Source: an uncultured Collinsella sp. (GTDB taxonomy: Bacteria; Actinomycetota; Coriobacteriia; Coriobacteriales; Coriobacteriaceae). Taken from it: a stretch of 64,000 nt of DNA. A program made the position numbers and the translations under genes. This document shows positions 1 through 10,174 of this stretch, piece by piece (position 1 is the stretch's first letter; each line of letters opens with the position of its first letter). Location: positions 1 to 64,000 of the forward strand of contig UQMV01000001.1 in assembly GCA_900542315.1 (NCBI GenBank), written 5' to 3'. The notes below the pieces were generated by a model that searched no databases, had not been told where the DNA came from, and was given only the letters and a program-made list of their open reading frames with translations.

Positions 1-131
1 CCAGACCGGAGGGGCGCCGTGGGCGGGAATCTGGGCGTACACATTTCCTACACATTTTTGAACCCGACTAACGTTTGCCAGCCGTTACCTACCGCTCGCC
101 GAGCATCTCTTTATATAAGGCAGTCTCATGG

Positions 132-1532
132 TTAAAGCGGATACGTCCCCCTAGCTAAAGCACAGCCAGCATCGAGCAACTCATCACGTTCTTCCACCGA
201 GAACCCCTCGGCGTAGACGCGCACCACTGGTTCGGTCCCGCTAGGACGGACCAGCAGCCACGTGTCATCCTCGAATGCCAAACGCAAGCCATCCATATGA
301 CTAACGTTTTGCGGCACCTTGCCACAAATCGACTTGGGGTTTACACCCGGCAGCAGGGTTCGTAACGTTTCGGCATCTTCGGCCTCAAGGCGCAAATCCC
401 GTCGACCGTAACTCGTCTTACCAAAACTGTCCTCGAGTTGGTCGACCAGAACGCCCAAAGGCGCGTCCGTCTTTGCCATAAGCTCACACAGAATCAGACA
501 GGCGAGGATTCCATCGCGCTCGGGCATATGCGCGGCAATGCCGATACCACCGGCTTCTTCGCCGCCTATGAGGACGCCGCCCTTCTTCATCTCCGCCGCT
601 ATATATTTGAAACCGACTGGTTTGACGGTCACGCGGCAGCCAAGCGCCTCGGCAATGCGACGCACGAGCGTCGAGCACGAAAGATTGACGACGACGCGCC
701 CCTCCAAATTACGAAATTGAACCAAGTCGCCCAAAACGAGCGCCATGATCTGATGCGGATGTATATATCTGCCGCGCTCGTCAACCGCGCCGATGCGGTC
801 GGCGTCGCCGTCGGTCACCAGGCCAGCGCAAGCTCCGTCCTCGATAACCGTGCGCTCGCAAGCGTCCACCCAAGGCTCAACGGGGTCGGGGCAGATATCT
901 TCTTGGTCAGACGCCTGCCCGGCGTGAATCTCGTGCACCTCAACGCCAAGCTCGCGTAGCAAGTCGGCCAGATAGCCCTGGGCTGCGCCGCCCATCGGAT
1001 CGACAACCACGCGCAGGTGCGCGGCGCGGATGGCTTCGGCATCGACAAACGATGCCACCGCCTGCATATAGTCAGGAATGATATCCGCGGTGCGATATTG
1101 CCCCTCGATCCCCATTGGCTCGGGAGCCATGGTCTCTTCGAGCTCTTCGATGACATCCTGGTTGGCGGTCGAGCCGTCACCCATGCGAATCTTGAGGCAC
1201 AGATAACCCTGCGGATGATGGGACCCCGTCACCATGAGCGCGCCGCACGCCTCACCGTCATAAGCCGCCGCCCACGTAAGGGCAGGGGTCGGGACAGGTC
1301 GCGAAGCGAGCACGGCGTCTAGCCCGTGCGCTGCTAGCACACCCGCCGCAAGCTCAGCGAACTCGCGCGCCAGAGGCCGGTTGTCGAACCCTATATATAC
1401 CGTTTTGCCCGGATTGGTCTTTTGCCACAACTCGCCGACGGCGTCGGCGATACGGGCAACGTTATCGGCAGTGAAGTCCTCATCGACGCGAGCGCGCCAA
1501 CCGTCAGTTCCAAAATGAATTATCGCGCACAC
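132..1532 (-). CDS. alpha-D-phosphohexomutase (phosphoglucomutase/phosphomannomutase)
   Basis: This cytosolic enzyme should interconvert hexose 1- and 6-phosphates. Family motifs are all visible: the phosphoserine loop TGSHHP (Ser about 104), the metal loop DGDADR (about 241-246), the sugar-binding GGEEAGG, and the C-terminal phosphate clamp RPSGTEP. The 466-residue length fits the family. I chose the GTG start at 1532 because AGGTG lies just upstream and FGTDGWR, the usual N-terminal motif, follows within ten residues; the frame stays open up to 1616 but that extension resembles nothing. Substrate (glucose, mannose or glucosamine) cannot be told from motifs; the loop is not that of GlmM. Confidence 0.9.
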   Translation of the reverse strand: MCAIIHFGTDGWRARVDEDFTADNVARIADAVGELWQKTNPGKTVYIGFDNRPLAREFAELAAGVLAAHGLDAVLASRPVPTPALTWAAAYDGEACGALMVTGSHHPQGYLCLKIRMGDGSTANQDVIEELEETMAPEPMGIEGQYRTADIIPDYMQAVASFVDAEAIRAAHLRVVVDPMGGAAQGYLADLLRELGVEVHEIHAGQASDQEDICPDPVEPWVDACERTVIEDGACAGLVTDGDADRIGAVDERGRYIHPHQIMALVLGDLVQFRNLEGRVVVNLSCSTLVRRIAEALGCRVTVKPVGFKYIAAEMKKGGVLIGGEEAGGIGIAAHMPERDGILACLILCELMAKTDAPLGVLVDQLEDSFGKTSYGRRDLRLEAEDAETLRTLLPGVNPKSICGKVPQNVSHMDGLRLAFEDDTWLLVRPSGTEPVVRVYAEGFSVEERDELLDAGCALARGTYPL

Positions 1533-1653
1533 GCGCAGACACCTCACAGTGTTTGGATCATGGTACGCATGGGGTATACCCGCAACATGCACTCGGCAAC
1601 CTGCCGGCACCAGCATTCACCATTTGGGCAAATGCTGCTGAGGACATGCAGGC

Positions 1654-1686
1654 AATAAAAAAACCGCCCCGTATGGAGCGGTTTTG
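1654..1686 (-). terminator. intrinsic terminator of the methyltransferase gene
   Basis: An AAACCGC/GCGGTTT hairpin with a short loop is followed, on the minus strand, by a run of seven T. It lies 5 bases past the stop of the methyltransferase gene. Confidence 0.75.
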
Positions 1687-1690
1687 CCCT

Positions 1691-2584
1691 TTATATATCG
1701 AGCGCCTCGGCCATCGCTGCCGTAGTGATTGCCGTGGTTCCACAGCAACTGCCCACCATTGCGGCACCGGCATGCCTCCATTCGATGCATGCGCGCGCGA
1801 AAGCTTCGGGGTTCTCGTGCCATACGGGGCCATCCTGAGTCTGGACCGGATCGCCCACGTTGGGACGCACCGTGACGGGAGTAGTCGCCGATGCAACCAT
1901 CCTGGGCACCGCCGCATTCGCGGCCGCAAGCGAACAGCAATTAACACCAACCGAGTTTGCGCCGTGTTTTTCGGCGTACAAAACGGCTGCCTCGATGTTG
2001 AGGCCATCGCTCAACAGGTCGCCTTTATCGTCAACGACAAAACTCACCAGAACAGGCATGCCGTCGGCGGCATCTCGAGCGCCGGCAAGCATGGGCTGCA
2101 AATTACGGATAGACGTCACCGTCTCGATCAGCAGACCGTCAACGCCGGCATTGAGCAAGGCGTGCGCCTGTTCGCGCGCAATGCCTCGGATTTCACGATA
2201 CTCGGCAGAGTCCTCGGCAAACCACTCAATACCGATCGGGCCCATCGAGCCCAGCAGCAGCTGAGGGTGCGCCTGGCGGGCATCGTCGACGGCCCCGCGA
2301 TTGACCTCCGCCACGGACGGCGCAATCTGGTCGTGCTTGAGGGCATAGCTTGATGCCTGAAAGGTGTTGGTAATGAGCACCTGCGCGCCGGCGGCGACAT
2401 ACAAGCGATGGATACGAGAAACGGTCTGCGGCTCTGCCAGATTCCAAAACGCCGGTGGAATGTCGGCGGCATCGTACTCACTCAACAAGACACTGCCCAT
2501 GGGGCCCTGCGCCAACAAGGTCTCGCTCGACAAGCGGCGCGCAAGTTCCTCGGCACCAAAGCGGTTGTAATAACTCGTATCCAT
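1691..2584 (-). CDS. homocysteine S-methyltransferase family protein
   Basis: A 297-residue, single-domain zinc methyltransferase of the MmuM/BHMT type, which moves a methyl group from S-methylmethionine or a related donor to homocysteine to make methionine. The three cysteine zinc ligands expected are present: GVNCC (about 216-217) and GSCCGT (280-281). The substrate barrel start (LLAQGPMGSVL) and ITNTFQAS also match the family. It starts 10 bases after the metal regulator gene and is probably co-transcribed with it. The donor is not determinable from sequence. A terminator follows immediately. Confidence 0.88.
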   Translation of the reverse strand: MDTSYYNRFGAEELARRLSSETLLAQGPMGSVLLSEYDAADIPPAFWNLAEPQTVSRIHRLYVAAGAQVLITNTFQASSYALKHDQIAPSVAEVNRGAVDDARQAHPQLLLGSMGPIGIEWFAEDSAEYREIRGIAREQAHALLNAGVDGLLIETVTSIRNLQPMLAGARDAADGMPVLVSFVVDDKGDLLSDGLNIEAAVLYAEKHGANSVGVNCCSLAAANAAVPRMVASATTPVTVRPNVGDPVQTQDGPVWHENPEAFARACIEWRHAGAAMVGSCCGTTAITTAAMAEALDI

Positions 2585-2594
2585 ATATATCCCG

Positions 2595-3017
2595 CTATTC
2601 CTCGACGCTGATTCCCTGCTTTTCGAGATAGGCGAGCCAGCGGCTCATCGTGTCCTCGGATAGCGCATGCTCCATCATGCAGGCCTCGGAATCGGCTCGC
2701 TCAAATTCGACACCGAGCTCCTGAACCAAAAACGTACGGATGAGGCGATGACGGTACCAGATAGCCGTGCCAACCTCGCGGCCGCGATCGGTCAGGATTA
2801 CCTTGCCGTAGTGCGATTGCTCGACAAGCTCGGATGCCTTGAGCGCCGAAACCGCTTTATTGACCGATGCCTTGGAGACGCCAAGGCGCTGCGCGATGTC
2901 GACCGATCGCACGCCGTTGGTTTCCCCCTCTTCGCTTTCAATGCGAACCATGCACTCCAAGTAGTCTTCGTTCGCCACCGTCAGATGTAGTTCGCGCGAG
3001 CTATTTGTCGTATCCAT
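2595..3017 (-). CDS. DtxR/MntR-family metal-dependent transcriptional regulator
   Basis: A 140-residue repressor with an N-terminal winged helix (about 15-75; VDIAQRLGVSKASVNKAV) and a metal-binding dimerisation domain (about 85-135), without the C-terminal SH3-like domain. Likely ligands are D18 and E21, as in MntR, H90, and C113-x2-E116-H117; the cysteine is where MntR has a glutamate and DtxR/IdeR a cysteine. The ATG at 3017 is preferred over 3038 because GGAAG lies just upstream and the DYLE motif then falls near residue 18. It heads a two-gene unit with the methyltransferase, and a palindrome at 3072 lies in the divergent promoter region. Confidence 0.88.
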   Translation of the reverse strand: MDTTNSSRELHLTVANEDYLECMVRIESEEGETNGVRSVDIAQRLGVSKASVNKAVSALKASELVEQSHYGKVILTDRGREVGTAIWYRHRLIRTFLVQELGVEFERADSEACMMEHALSEDTMSRWLAYLEKQGISVEE

Positions 3018-3071
3018 GATCTTCCGTCCCTTCTGCATTCAATGGCTGATTCTACCCCATCCAAGCGTCGT

Positions 3072-3089
3072 GGTATGCCGTGGCATACC
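3072..3089. promoter_or_regulatory. candidate operator palindrome
   Basis: GGTATGCC-GT-GGCATACC is a perfect 8-bp inverted repeat between the divergent regulator and pepT genes, upstream of a possible -10 (TAGAGT, 3094). Its TGCC-N2-GGCA core resembles MntR-type boxes, so it may be bound by the neighbouring regulator; this is inference. Confidence 0.45.
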
Positions 3090-3137
3090 GTGCTAGAGTT
3101 CTTGTTGCACACGACGACCAAGATTGGAGCGGTCTTT

Positions 3138-4385
3138 ATGGAAAACACCACCACGAGCCCCGATGTCCTCGAGCGCTTTTTGCGCTACGTCCAGATCAAC
3201 ACGCAGTCCGAGGATGCAAACTGCGACCAGGTACCCTCGAGCGCCGTTCAGTTTGACCTTGCCAACGTGCTGGCTGAAGAGCTGCGCGAGCTTGGTGCGG
3301 AAGATGCCCACGTGACCGAGCACGCCTATGTCTGCGCGCATATCCCCGCAAGTGCGGGCGCTGAGGACAAGCCCGCCCTGGGCCTGATCGCCCATCTCGA
3401 CACCACCGAAGTTGCACCGGGTGCCGGCGTGAAACCGCACATCGTACACTACGAAGGCGGCGACCTGGTCTGCGGCACGGTTGACGGTAAGCCCGTTGCC
3501 ATGAGTACCGCCAAGCTTCCCGCCCTGAACGACCTCGCGGGTGAGGACCTGGTCTGCAGCGATGGCACCACGCTGCTGGGCGCGGACGACAAGGCAGGCG
3601 TCGCCGAGATCATGTCACTTGTCGCGCGTATCGCTCAGGACCCCTCTCTGCCCCATCCCGCACTCGGCATTTGCTTCTGCCCTGACGAGGAGATCGGCCA
3701 CGGAGCCGAGCTGCTGGATATCGATACCTTTGGCTGCAAGTACGCCTACACGGTCGACGGCGGTCCCATTGGCGAGCTGGAGTGGGAGTGCTTTAACGCC
3801 GCCGAGGCAACCGTTCACTTTGAGGGCCAGTCCATCCATCCCGGTGACGCCAAGGGCCGCATGGTCAACGCGGGCAATCTGTTCTGCGACTTTAACGCGC
3901 TGCTCCCTTATGCGCAGCGCCCGGAATACACCGAGGGCTACGAGGGCTTCTATCATCTTGAGGGCGTGTCTGCAACCGTCGACCACGCTACGGCGCGCTA
4001 TATCGTTCGCGACCACGACGCAGCAAAGTTTCAGCAGAAGCTCGCGCTGATTGAATCTGCCGCAGCCCTGCTCAACCAGCGCCTGGGCGAGGAACTCGTG
4101 ACGGTCGAAATCAAGCAGCAGTACCGCAACATGGCCGAGATCGTGCGTGACTATCCCGAGCTTATCGATGTCGCCAAGGAAGCCTACCTTGCCTGCGGCA
4201 TTGAGCCCCAGGTACTGCCGATTCGCGGTGGTACCGACGGTGCGCAGCTGTCGTTCCGCGGCCTGCCCTGCCCCAACCTTTCCACGGGCGGCTACTGCTA
4301 CCACGGCGTTAACGAGTTTGTCCCGGTCAGCTCGCTCGTCAAGATGACCGACGTCCTGCAGGAGCTCGTCGCCCGCTTCGCATAA
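3138..4385 (+). CDS. pepT: tripeptide aminopeptidase (peptidase T), M20B
   Basis: A 415-residue zinc exopeptidase that removes N-terminal residues from tripeptides in the cytosol. PepT signatures are clear: the first metal site IAHLDTTEVAPG (H86), LLGADDKAGVAEI (bridging Asp and its neighbour), the catalytic pair in FCPDEEIGHGAE, YTVDGGPIGELEWE, and the C-terminal STGGYCYHGVNE histidine. The ATG at 3138 follows GGAG at a good distance; the open frame upstream runs through the promoter palindrome and is not coding. It stands alone, divergent from the metal regulator, and ends in a strong terminator. Confidence 0.95.
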   Translation: MENTTTSPDVLERFLRYVQINTQSEDANCDQVPSSAVQFDLANVLAEELRELGAEDAHVTEHAYVCAHIPASAGAEDKPALGLIAHLDTTEVAPGAGVKPHIVHYEGGDLVCGTVDGKPVAMSTAKLPALNDLAGEDLVCSDGTTLLGADDKAGVAEIMSLVARIAQDPSLPHPALGICFCPDEEIGHGAELLDIDTFGCKYAYTVDGGPIGELEWECFNAAEATVHFEGQSIHPGDAKGRMVNAGNLFCDFNALLPYAQRPEYTEGYEGFYHLEGVSATVDHATARYIVRDHDAAKFQQKLALIESAAALLNQRLGEELVTVEIKQQYRNMAEIVRDYPELIDVAKEAYLACGIEPQVLPIRGGTDGAQLSFRGLPCPNLSTGGYCYHGVNEFVPVSSLVKMTDVLQELVARFA

Positions 4386-4411
4386 GCCTGGCTGCACAAG
4401 CCTAAAAGAGA

Positions 4412-4452
4412 AATCGCCCCGTCCTCATCAGAGAACGGGGCGATTATTTTTG
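4412..4452 (+). terminator. intrinsic terminator after pepT
   Basis: AATCGCCCCGT and ACGGGGCGATT form a perfect 11-bp stem, followed by ATTTTTGG on the plus strand. Confidence 0.85.
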
Positions 4453-4453
4453 G

Positions 4454-4612
4454 TGCACTGAGGACAGGTAGATGTGCGCCAGGCTCTTGGCACAAGGAGT
4501 GTCTCAAACTGCCGGCACATAAGGAACGTCCCCAAGTGCCAAGTGCAGCAAGAGTGTCCCTTTTGACTAGTCGTTTAAGAACGTCCTCAATGACTACCCA
4601 ACGACTAGTCCG
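4454..4612. repeat. gene-free gap with REP-like fragments
   Basis: No gene is seen. The stretch holds GGAACGTCCCC-type and AAGTGCC-type repeat fragments and a perfect 11-bp inverted repeat, GACTAGTCGTT (4565-4575) with AACGACTAGTC (4600-4610). Eighteen bases at 4567-4584 recur exactly, in reverse complement, at 26226-26243. Confidence 0.5.
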
Positions 4613-4790
4613 GACCAAGGCAACGCCGATGTTTTGGCAACGACAGCGAAAACCCGCCAGAGCGAGCAAGGTGCCTTGAAACAAGGCGGCATTGATCTTT
4701 TGATCATGCCGCCGAAGTTGAAAGGCAGATTGCCGCTCTGGCGGGTTTGCAGCGTCGAGCGGTTACGCGGTTTGGTAAAACCGCGTAACT
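4613..4790 (-). repeat. structured ~178-bp repeat, copy 1
   Basis: Read on the minus strand, this element begins at the stop codon of the LCP gene and folds into two stem-loops. The first is GTTACGCGGTTT with AAACCGCGTAAC (4762-4773/4778-4789). The second is a long stem, AAACCCGCCAGAGCG with its complement, enclosing an inner GGCGGCAT/ATGCCGCC hairpin that has a one-base bulge beside GATC. A second copy at 20241-20418 keeps every stem with different bases. Conserved single-stranded parts include GCAGCGTCGAGC and CCGATGTTTTGGCAA (plus-strand reading). The function is unknown. Confidence 0.75.
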
Positions 4791-6026
4791 CTAATAGTTG
4801 GCCTCGTAGCCGTTGCCGTCGCCGGTCGGCTCTTCGTAGTAGTCCGAATCGCTCGAATCGCTTGAGTCATCGGGATCGTCAGAGCTGACCGATGAGGTTG
4901 CGGTACCGTTTGCGTAGTCGTCAGACGTGTTGTTGTTCAGGTCGCCGATCGTAGAGCTGGAACCGTCGGAAAGACCCATGGTGTTGGGACCCTTGGGATC
5001 CTTGCCGGCATCGACGCGCTCCATCATTTCCTTGAGCTCGTCCTCGTAGACAAAGACGTAGCTCACACCGTCGATCATGGTGCTGTCGTCGGCGTACGAG
5101 GGCAGGTTGGCCGAGTAGATACCGTCGACATCCATACCGCGCATGGCGTTGACCGTAGCCACGATATCCTGAACGCTCATATCGGTTACAAGCATATCGG
5201 ACAGCGAATTAACCAGGCCAAAGATCTTCGTGGCATCGAAGTTATTGAGAATCTGGTTGGCAAGGGCGCCAAGCACCTGACGCTGGTGGCGCATGCGCGT
5301 GTAATCGCCGTCGGCATAGGTGTAGCGGCAGCGGGCATAGGTAAGGGCGGTGGCACCGTCCATATGCTGCTGGCCAGCGGTAATCTTGATATCCAGGTGC
5401 TCGGGGTCGTCAACATCATCGGTTGCGTTAATGTCAATACCGCCAACCGAATCAATCAGCGCCTGCATACCGTCGAAGCTGACCTCGGCATAGTGGGAAA
5501 TCTGAACACCGCACAGCTCGTTGACCGCCTCGACCATGGCCTCGGCACCGCCAACGGTATGGCAGGCGTTGATCTTCATGGTCTCGCCCTTGTACTCGAC
5601 CTTGGTGTCGCGCGGAACGGAAATGAGCGTCGCCTGCTTTTGCGTGGGGTCGATGCGTGCCAAGATAATCGAGTCGGCACGATACGTATCCTCGCCCGGA
5701 CGGCCGTCGGTGCCAAGAAGCAGCACGTAGAACGGATCCTTTGCCTCATCGGTGTCAACCAGAACCCGACGCAGATTGTCGGTAATGACATTAGAATCGC
5801 CGAGCTTGCCCATAATGGTGGCAAACCACAGGCCGGCAGCGGTAGTGGCACTCAGCAGCACGCCAAGCACGACAATGAGCGCGACGTGACGAATCGTGTG
5901 GCTACGACGACGTTGACGAGCGCGCTCGGAATAGCGAGCCACGTTATCGCGACTGTAGATCTTGGCCTGCGCACCAGTTGAGGGTCTTCGGGCGGTGGTA
6001 TCCGCGAGGGGCTTTTTATTAAACAT
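4791..6026 (-). CDS. LCP (LytR-CpsA-Psr) family cell-wall transferase
   Basis: A 411-residue membrane enzyme of the family that attaches teichoic-acid-like or other phosphodiester glycopolymers from lipid carriers to peptidoglycan. It has a basic cytosolic N-terminus, one transmembrane helix (about 46-68), and an extracellular LCP domain with the family's arginines and aspartates in DSIILARID, VPRDTKV and the ARCRYTYADGDYTR...R core. After about residue 345 comes an acidic, Ser/Asp-rich disordered tail (SSDDPDDSSDSSDSD). I take ATG 6026; an in-frame TTG lies two codons upstream. Its start is 12 bases from the end of murA, so the two wall genes form an operon. Confidence 0.92.
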   Translation of the reverse strand: MFNKKPLADTTARRPSTGAQAKIYSRDNVARYSERARQRRRSHTIRHVALIVVLGVLLSATTAAGLWFATIMGKLGDSNVITDNLRRVLVDTDEAKDPFYVLLLGTDGRPGEDTYRADSIILARIDPTQKQATLISVPRDTKVEYKGETMKINACHTVGGAEAMVEAVNELCGVQISHYAEVSFDGMQALIDSVGGIDINATDDVDDPEHLDIKITAGQQHMDGATALTYARCRYTYADGDYTRMRHQRQVLGALANQILNNFDATKIFGLVNSLSDMLVTDMSVQDIVATVNAMRGMDVDGIYSANLPSYADDSTMIDGVSYVFVYEDELKEMMERVDAGKDPKGPNTMGLSDGSSSTIGDLNNNTSDDYANGTATSSVSSDDPDDSSDSSDSDYYEEPTGDGNGYEANY

Positions 6027-6038
6027 AGGCAACCTGTA

Positions 6039-7322
6039 TTAGTAGATGACGGGATCGGGGACGGTAGCATGCTCGACATGCGCGCCGAGCGCCTGCAGCT
6101 TTTCGACAAACTGCTCGTAGCCGCGCTTGATATGATGGATGGCCGAAACCTCGGTCGTCCCGTCGGCGATCAAGCCCGCTACGACGAGGGCCGCTCCGCC
6201 ACGCAGATCGGGCGAGGTAACCTGTGCACCCGAGAAGCCCTTGACGCCATGAATCATGGCATGATGGCTCTCGATACGAATGTCGGCACCCATGCGTACC
6301 AGCTCAGAGGCAAACATAAAGCGATTCTCGAAGATGTTCTCGGTGATAACGGAGCTACCGTCGGCAAGGGCGGAGAGTACCATAATCTGCGCCTGCATGT
6401 CCGTCGGGAAGCCGGGGAACGGAAGCGTCTGGATGTCGACCGGCTTGATACGCTCGGCACGGTTCACATGGACGCCATCCTCGACGCGCTCGCAGTCGAT
6501 ACCCATGAGCTCCATCTTCTTGAGCACCATGCCCAAGTGAATGGGGCAAAAGCCCGTGACATCGACACCGCGATCGTCGGCCATCAACGCACCTGCAACG
6601 ATAAAGGTACCGGCCTCGATGCGGTCGCCCACCACGCGATGGGTAACGGGATGGAGCTCTTCCACGCCTTCGATAGTCACGACGGGCGTACCGGCGCCTA
6701 CAATCTTGGCGCCCATCTCGTTGAGCATGTTGGCGAGATCGACAATCTCGGGCTCGCGGGCGGCATTGTCGATAACCGTGGTGCCCTGTGCGCGCACAGA
6801 GGCCATGATGAGGTTCTCGGTCGCACCGACGCTGGCGAACTCGAGCGTGACGGTGGTACCGCGCAGACCTTGGGGCGCATTAGCGTTGATGTAACCGTGG
6901 GCGGTATCGAACTCAACGCCCAGGGCCTCGAGACCCAGAATGTGCATATCGATCTTGCGAGCACCCAGGTTGCAGCCGCCCGGCATGGCAATCTTGGCGC
7001 GATGGAAGCGGCCCAGCAGGGGTCCCATGACGGCGGTGGAAGCACGCATCTTGGCAACGAGCTCGTAGGGGGCCTCCCAAGAATCGACCTGAGAGGTATC
7101 AATCTCGAGCGTGTGCTCGTCGAGAACATCGATCGTAGCGCCCATGCCCTTGAGCACCTTGCCCATCACGTGAACATCGGAAATATCGGGCACGTTCTGC
7201 AGCGTCGTCTTGCCCGGCGCCAGAAGCGTTGCCGCCATGAGTTTGAGCGCGGAGTTCTTGGCACCCGAGACGGGCACGGAGCCTCCGATGGCGTGGCCAC
7301 CCTCAACGCGGATAATATCCAA
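6039..7322 (-). CDS. murA: UDP-N-acetylglucosamine 1-carboxyvinyltransferase
   Basis: This 427-residue enzyme transfers enolpyruvate from PEP to UDP-GlcNAc, the first committed step of peptidoglycan synthesis. The N-terminal GAKNSALK (Lys22), the catalytic cysteine loop AMPGGCNLGARKID (Cys117) and the two-fold inside-out barrel length all fit MurA. Because the loop has cysteine rather than aspartate, fosfomycin sensitivity would be expected from family knowledge. The start is TTG at 7322, with AAAGGG seven bases upstream. The gene lies just past the ATP synthase terminator and leads a murA-LCP operon. Confidence 0.96.
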   Translation of the reverse strand: MDIIRVEGGHAIGGSVPVSGAKNSALKLMAATLLAPGKTTLQNVPDISDVHVMGKVLKGMGATIDVLDEHTLEIDTSQVDSWEAPYELVAKMRASTAVMGPLLGRFHRAKIAMPGGCNLGARKIDMHILGLEALGVEFDTAHGYINANAPQGLRGTTVTLEFASVGATENLIMASVRAQGTTVIDNAAREPEIVDLANMLNEMGAKIVGAGTPVVTIEGVEELHPVTHRVVGDRIEAGTFIVAGALMADDRGVDVTGFCPIHLGMVLKKMELMGIDCERVEDGVHVNRAERIKPVDIQTLPFPGFPTDMQAQIMVLSALADGSSVITENIFENRFMFASELVRMGADIRIESHHAMIHGVKGFSGAQVTSPDLRGGAALVVAGLIADGTTEVSAIHHIKRGYEQFVEKLQALGAHVEHATVPDPVIY

Positions 7323-7334
7323 GGTCTACCCTTT

Positions 7335-7375
7335 CAAAAAGCATGCCCGGGATGGCTGGGCCATCCCGGGCATGA
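7335..7375 (-). terminator. terminator of the ATP synthase operon
   Basis: A near-perfect 15-bp GC-rich hairpin (CATGCCCGGGATGG and its complement, 7341-7373) is followed by CTTTTTG on the minus strand, after atpC and just before the murA start. Confidence 0.85.
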
Positions 7376-7410
7376 TGTGTTCGCAAATGGTCGAACGCTA
7401 AATCGTTTGA

Positions 7411-7803
7411 CTATTGGGCAAGCTTGAGCTTACACCATGCGATTTCATTATAGAGGTAGGCGCGGCGTGCATCATCCTCCGACAAATTACCCAGCTTCTC
7501 TTCAAAACCTTGAATATCAGCTTTAAGCTTGTCGGCATCGACGGTCGCCAAATCGCAAGCGCGCTCGGCGAGAACGGTCACGACATCGTCCGCAACCTGG
7601 GCATAGCCGCCGGCCACGGCAAACGTGTGGTCGACAGTGCCCATGGCCTTATCGGAAACGCGAACGTAACCGCGGTCGATCGTGCAGATCTCGCTGGAGT
7701 GAGCAGGCAGAACGCCAAACTCGCCATCCGTGGACGGAATCGACACAAACGCAGCGTCGCCCTCATAGGCGCAGCTCACGGGGCACACGATGCGGATACG
7801 CAT
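7411..7803 (-). CDS. atpC: ATP synthase epsilon subunit
   Basis: A 130-residue central-stalk subunit that couples rotation to catalysis and restrains ATP hydrolysis. It has the N-terminal beta-sandwich (RIVCPVSCAYEGDAAFVSIPSTDGEFGVLPAHS; residues 3-85, quoted here only as the motifs GEFGVLPAHS and GGYAQV) followed by a C-terminal helical pair (about 88-130). It is the last gene of the operon, 3 bases after atpD, and its ribosome site lies inside the end of atpD (GGAG). Confidence 0.94.
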   Translation of the reverse strand: MRIRIVCPVSCAYEGDAAFVSIPSTDGEFGVLPAHSSEICTIDRGYVRVSDKAMGTVDHTFAVAGGYAQVADDVVTVLAERACDLATVDADKLKADIQGFEEKLGNLSEDDARRAYLYNEIAWCKLKLAQ

Positions 7804-7806
7804 AAC

Positions 7807-9260
<1,454 letters not shown>

Positions 9261-9261
<1 letters not shown>

Positions 9262-10169
9262 TACTGTTCCTCCAATGCTGAGGCTCCGCCGACGATCTCG
9301 TTAATCTCGGTCGTGATCGAAGCCTGGCGCACGCGACTATACGTGCGGGTAAGGGTCGAGATGATCGCGGTGGCGTTTTCCGTCGCGGAGTGCATGGCCT
9401 TGCGGCGTGCACCCTGCTCGGCAGCCGCCGAATCGATCAGGGCCTGGTAGATGACCGTCAGGATATAAGACGGCACAAGCTTGCCGAGAACATGCTCGGG
9501 AGAGGGCACGAACTCGAACGTGGACGAGATGCGCTTAGGGGCGTCGGTCTCGTTCTTACGCGGACCGTGGGCCATAGCGATCATCTCGGGGTCGAGCGGC
9601 AACAGATGCTCGACGCGAAGCTCCTGATCCACGCGGTTCTTGGCGTGGTGGTAGACAAGCTCGACACGGTCAAGCTCACCGGCACGATACGCATCGCAGA
9701 TATGAGAGGAGATCATGCGGGCCTGATTGAAATCGGGCTCAGAGGAGTTGCCCTCAAAGTGCATGACGACGTTTGCACGGTCACGGAAATACGTGGCCGG
9801 TTTGCGCCCGCACGCGATAATCTCGCACTCGATGCCGTCGTTCGCCCAAGAAGCGGCGAGCTTTTCGGCCGTGCGCTCCACCGTCGTATTGAAACCGCCG
9901 GCAAGGCCGCGGTCCGAAGCAATAACGACAATCAGGCCATGCTTGACGCTCTCATGCTTCTGCAGCATGGGATCGGTGCCCGAACAGGAGGCGTCGCCGG
10001 CGACCGTCAACATGACGTCGGTCAGCGCCTCCTTATAGGGCTCGGCCTGCTTGGAGCGATCGAGGGCACGACGGATCTTGGCCGTAGAGACCATCTCCAT
10101 CGTGCGCGTGATCTGCTTGGTCGTGGTAACCGAGGAGATTCGCTTCTTAATGTCGCGAAGGTTGGCCAT
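9261..10169 (-). CDS. atpG: ATP synthase gamma subunit
   Basis: The 302-residue rotor shaft of F1. It shows the conserved N-terminal coiled coil (MANLRDIKKRISSVTTTKQI) and the C-terminal coiled coil (QGARRKAMHSATENA), with the Rossmann-like body (VIASDRGLAGGFN) between. The start follows GGAGAA, which lies within the end of atpA five bases away. Confidence 0.96.
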
Positions 10170-10174
10170 GGGGC

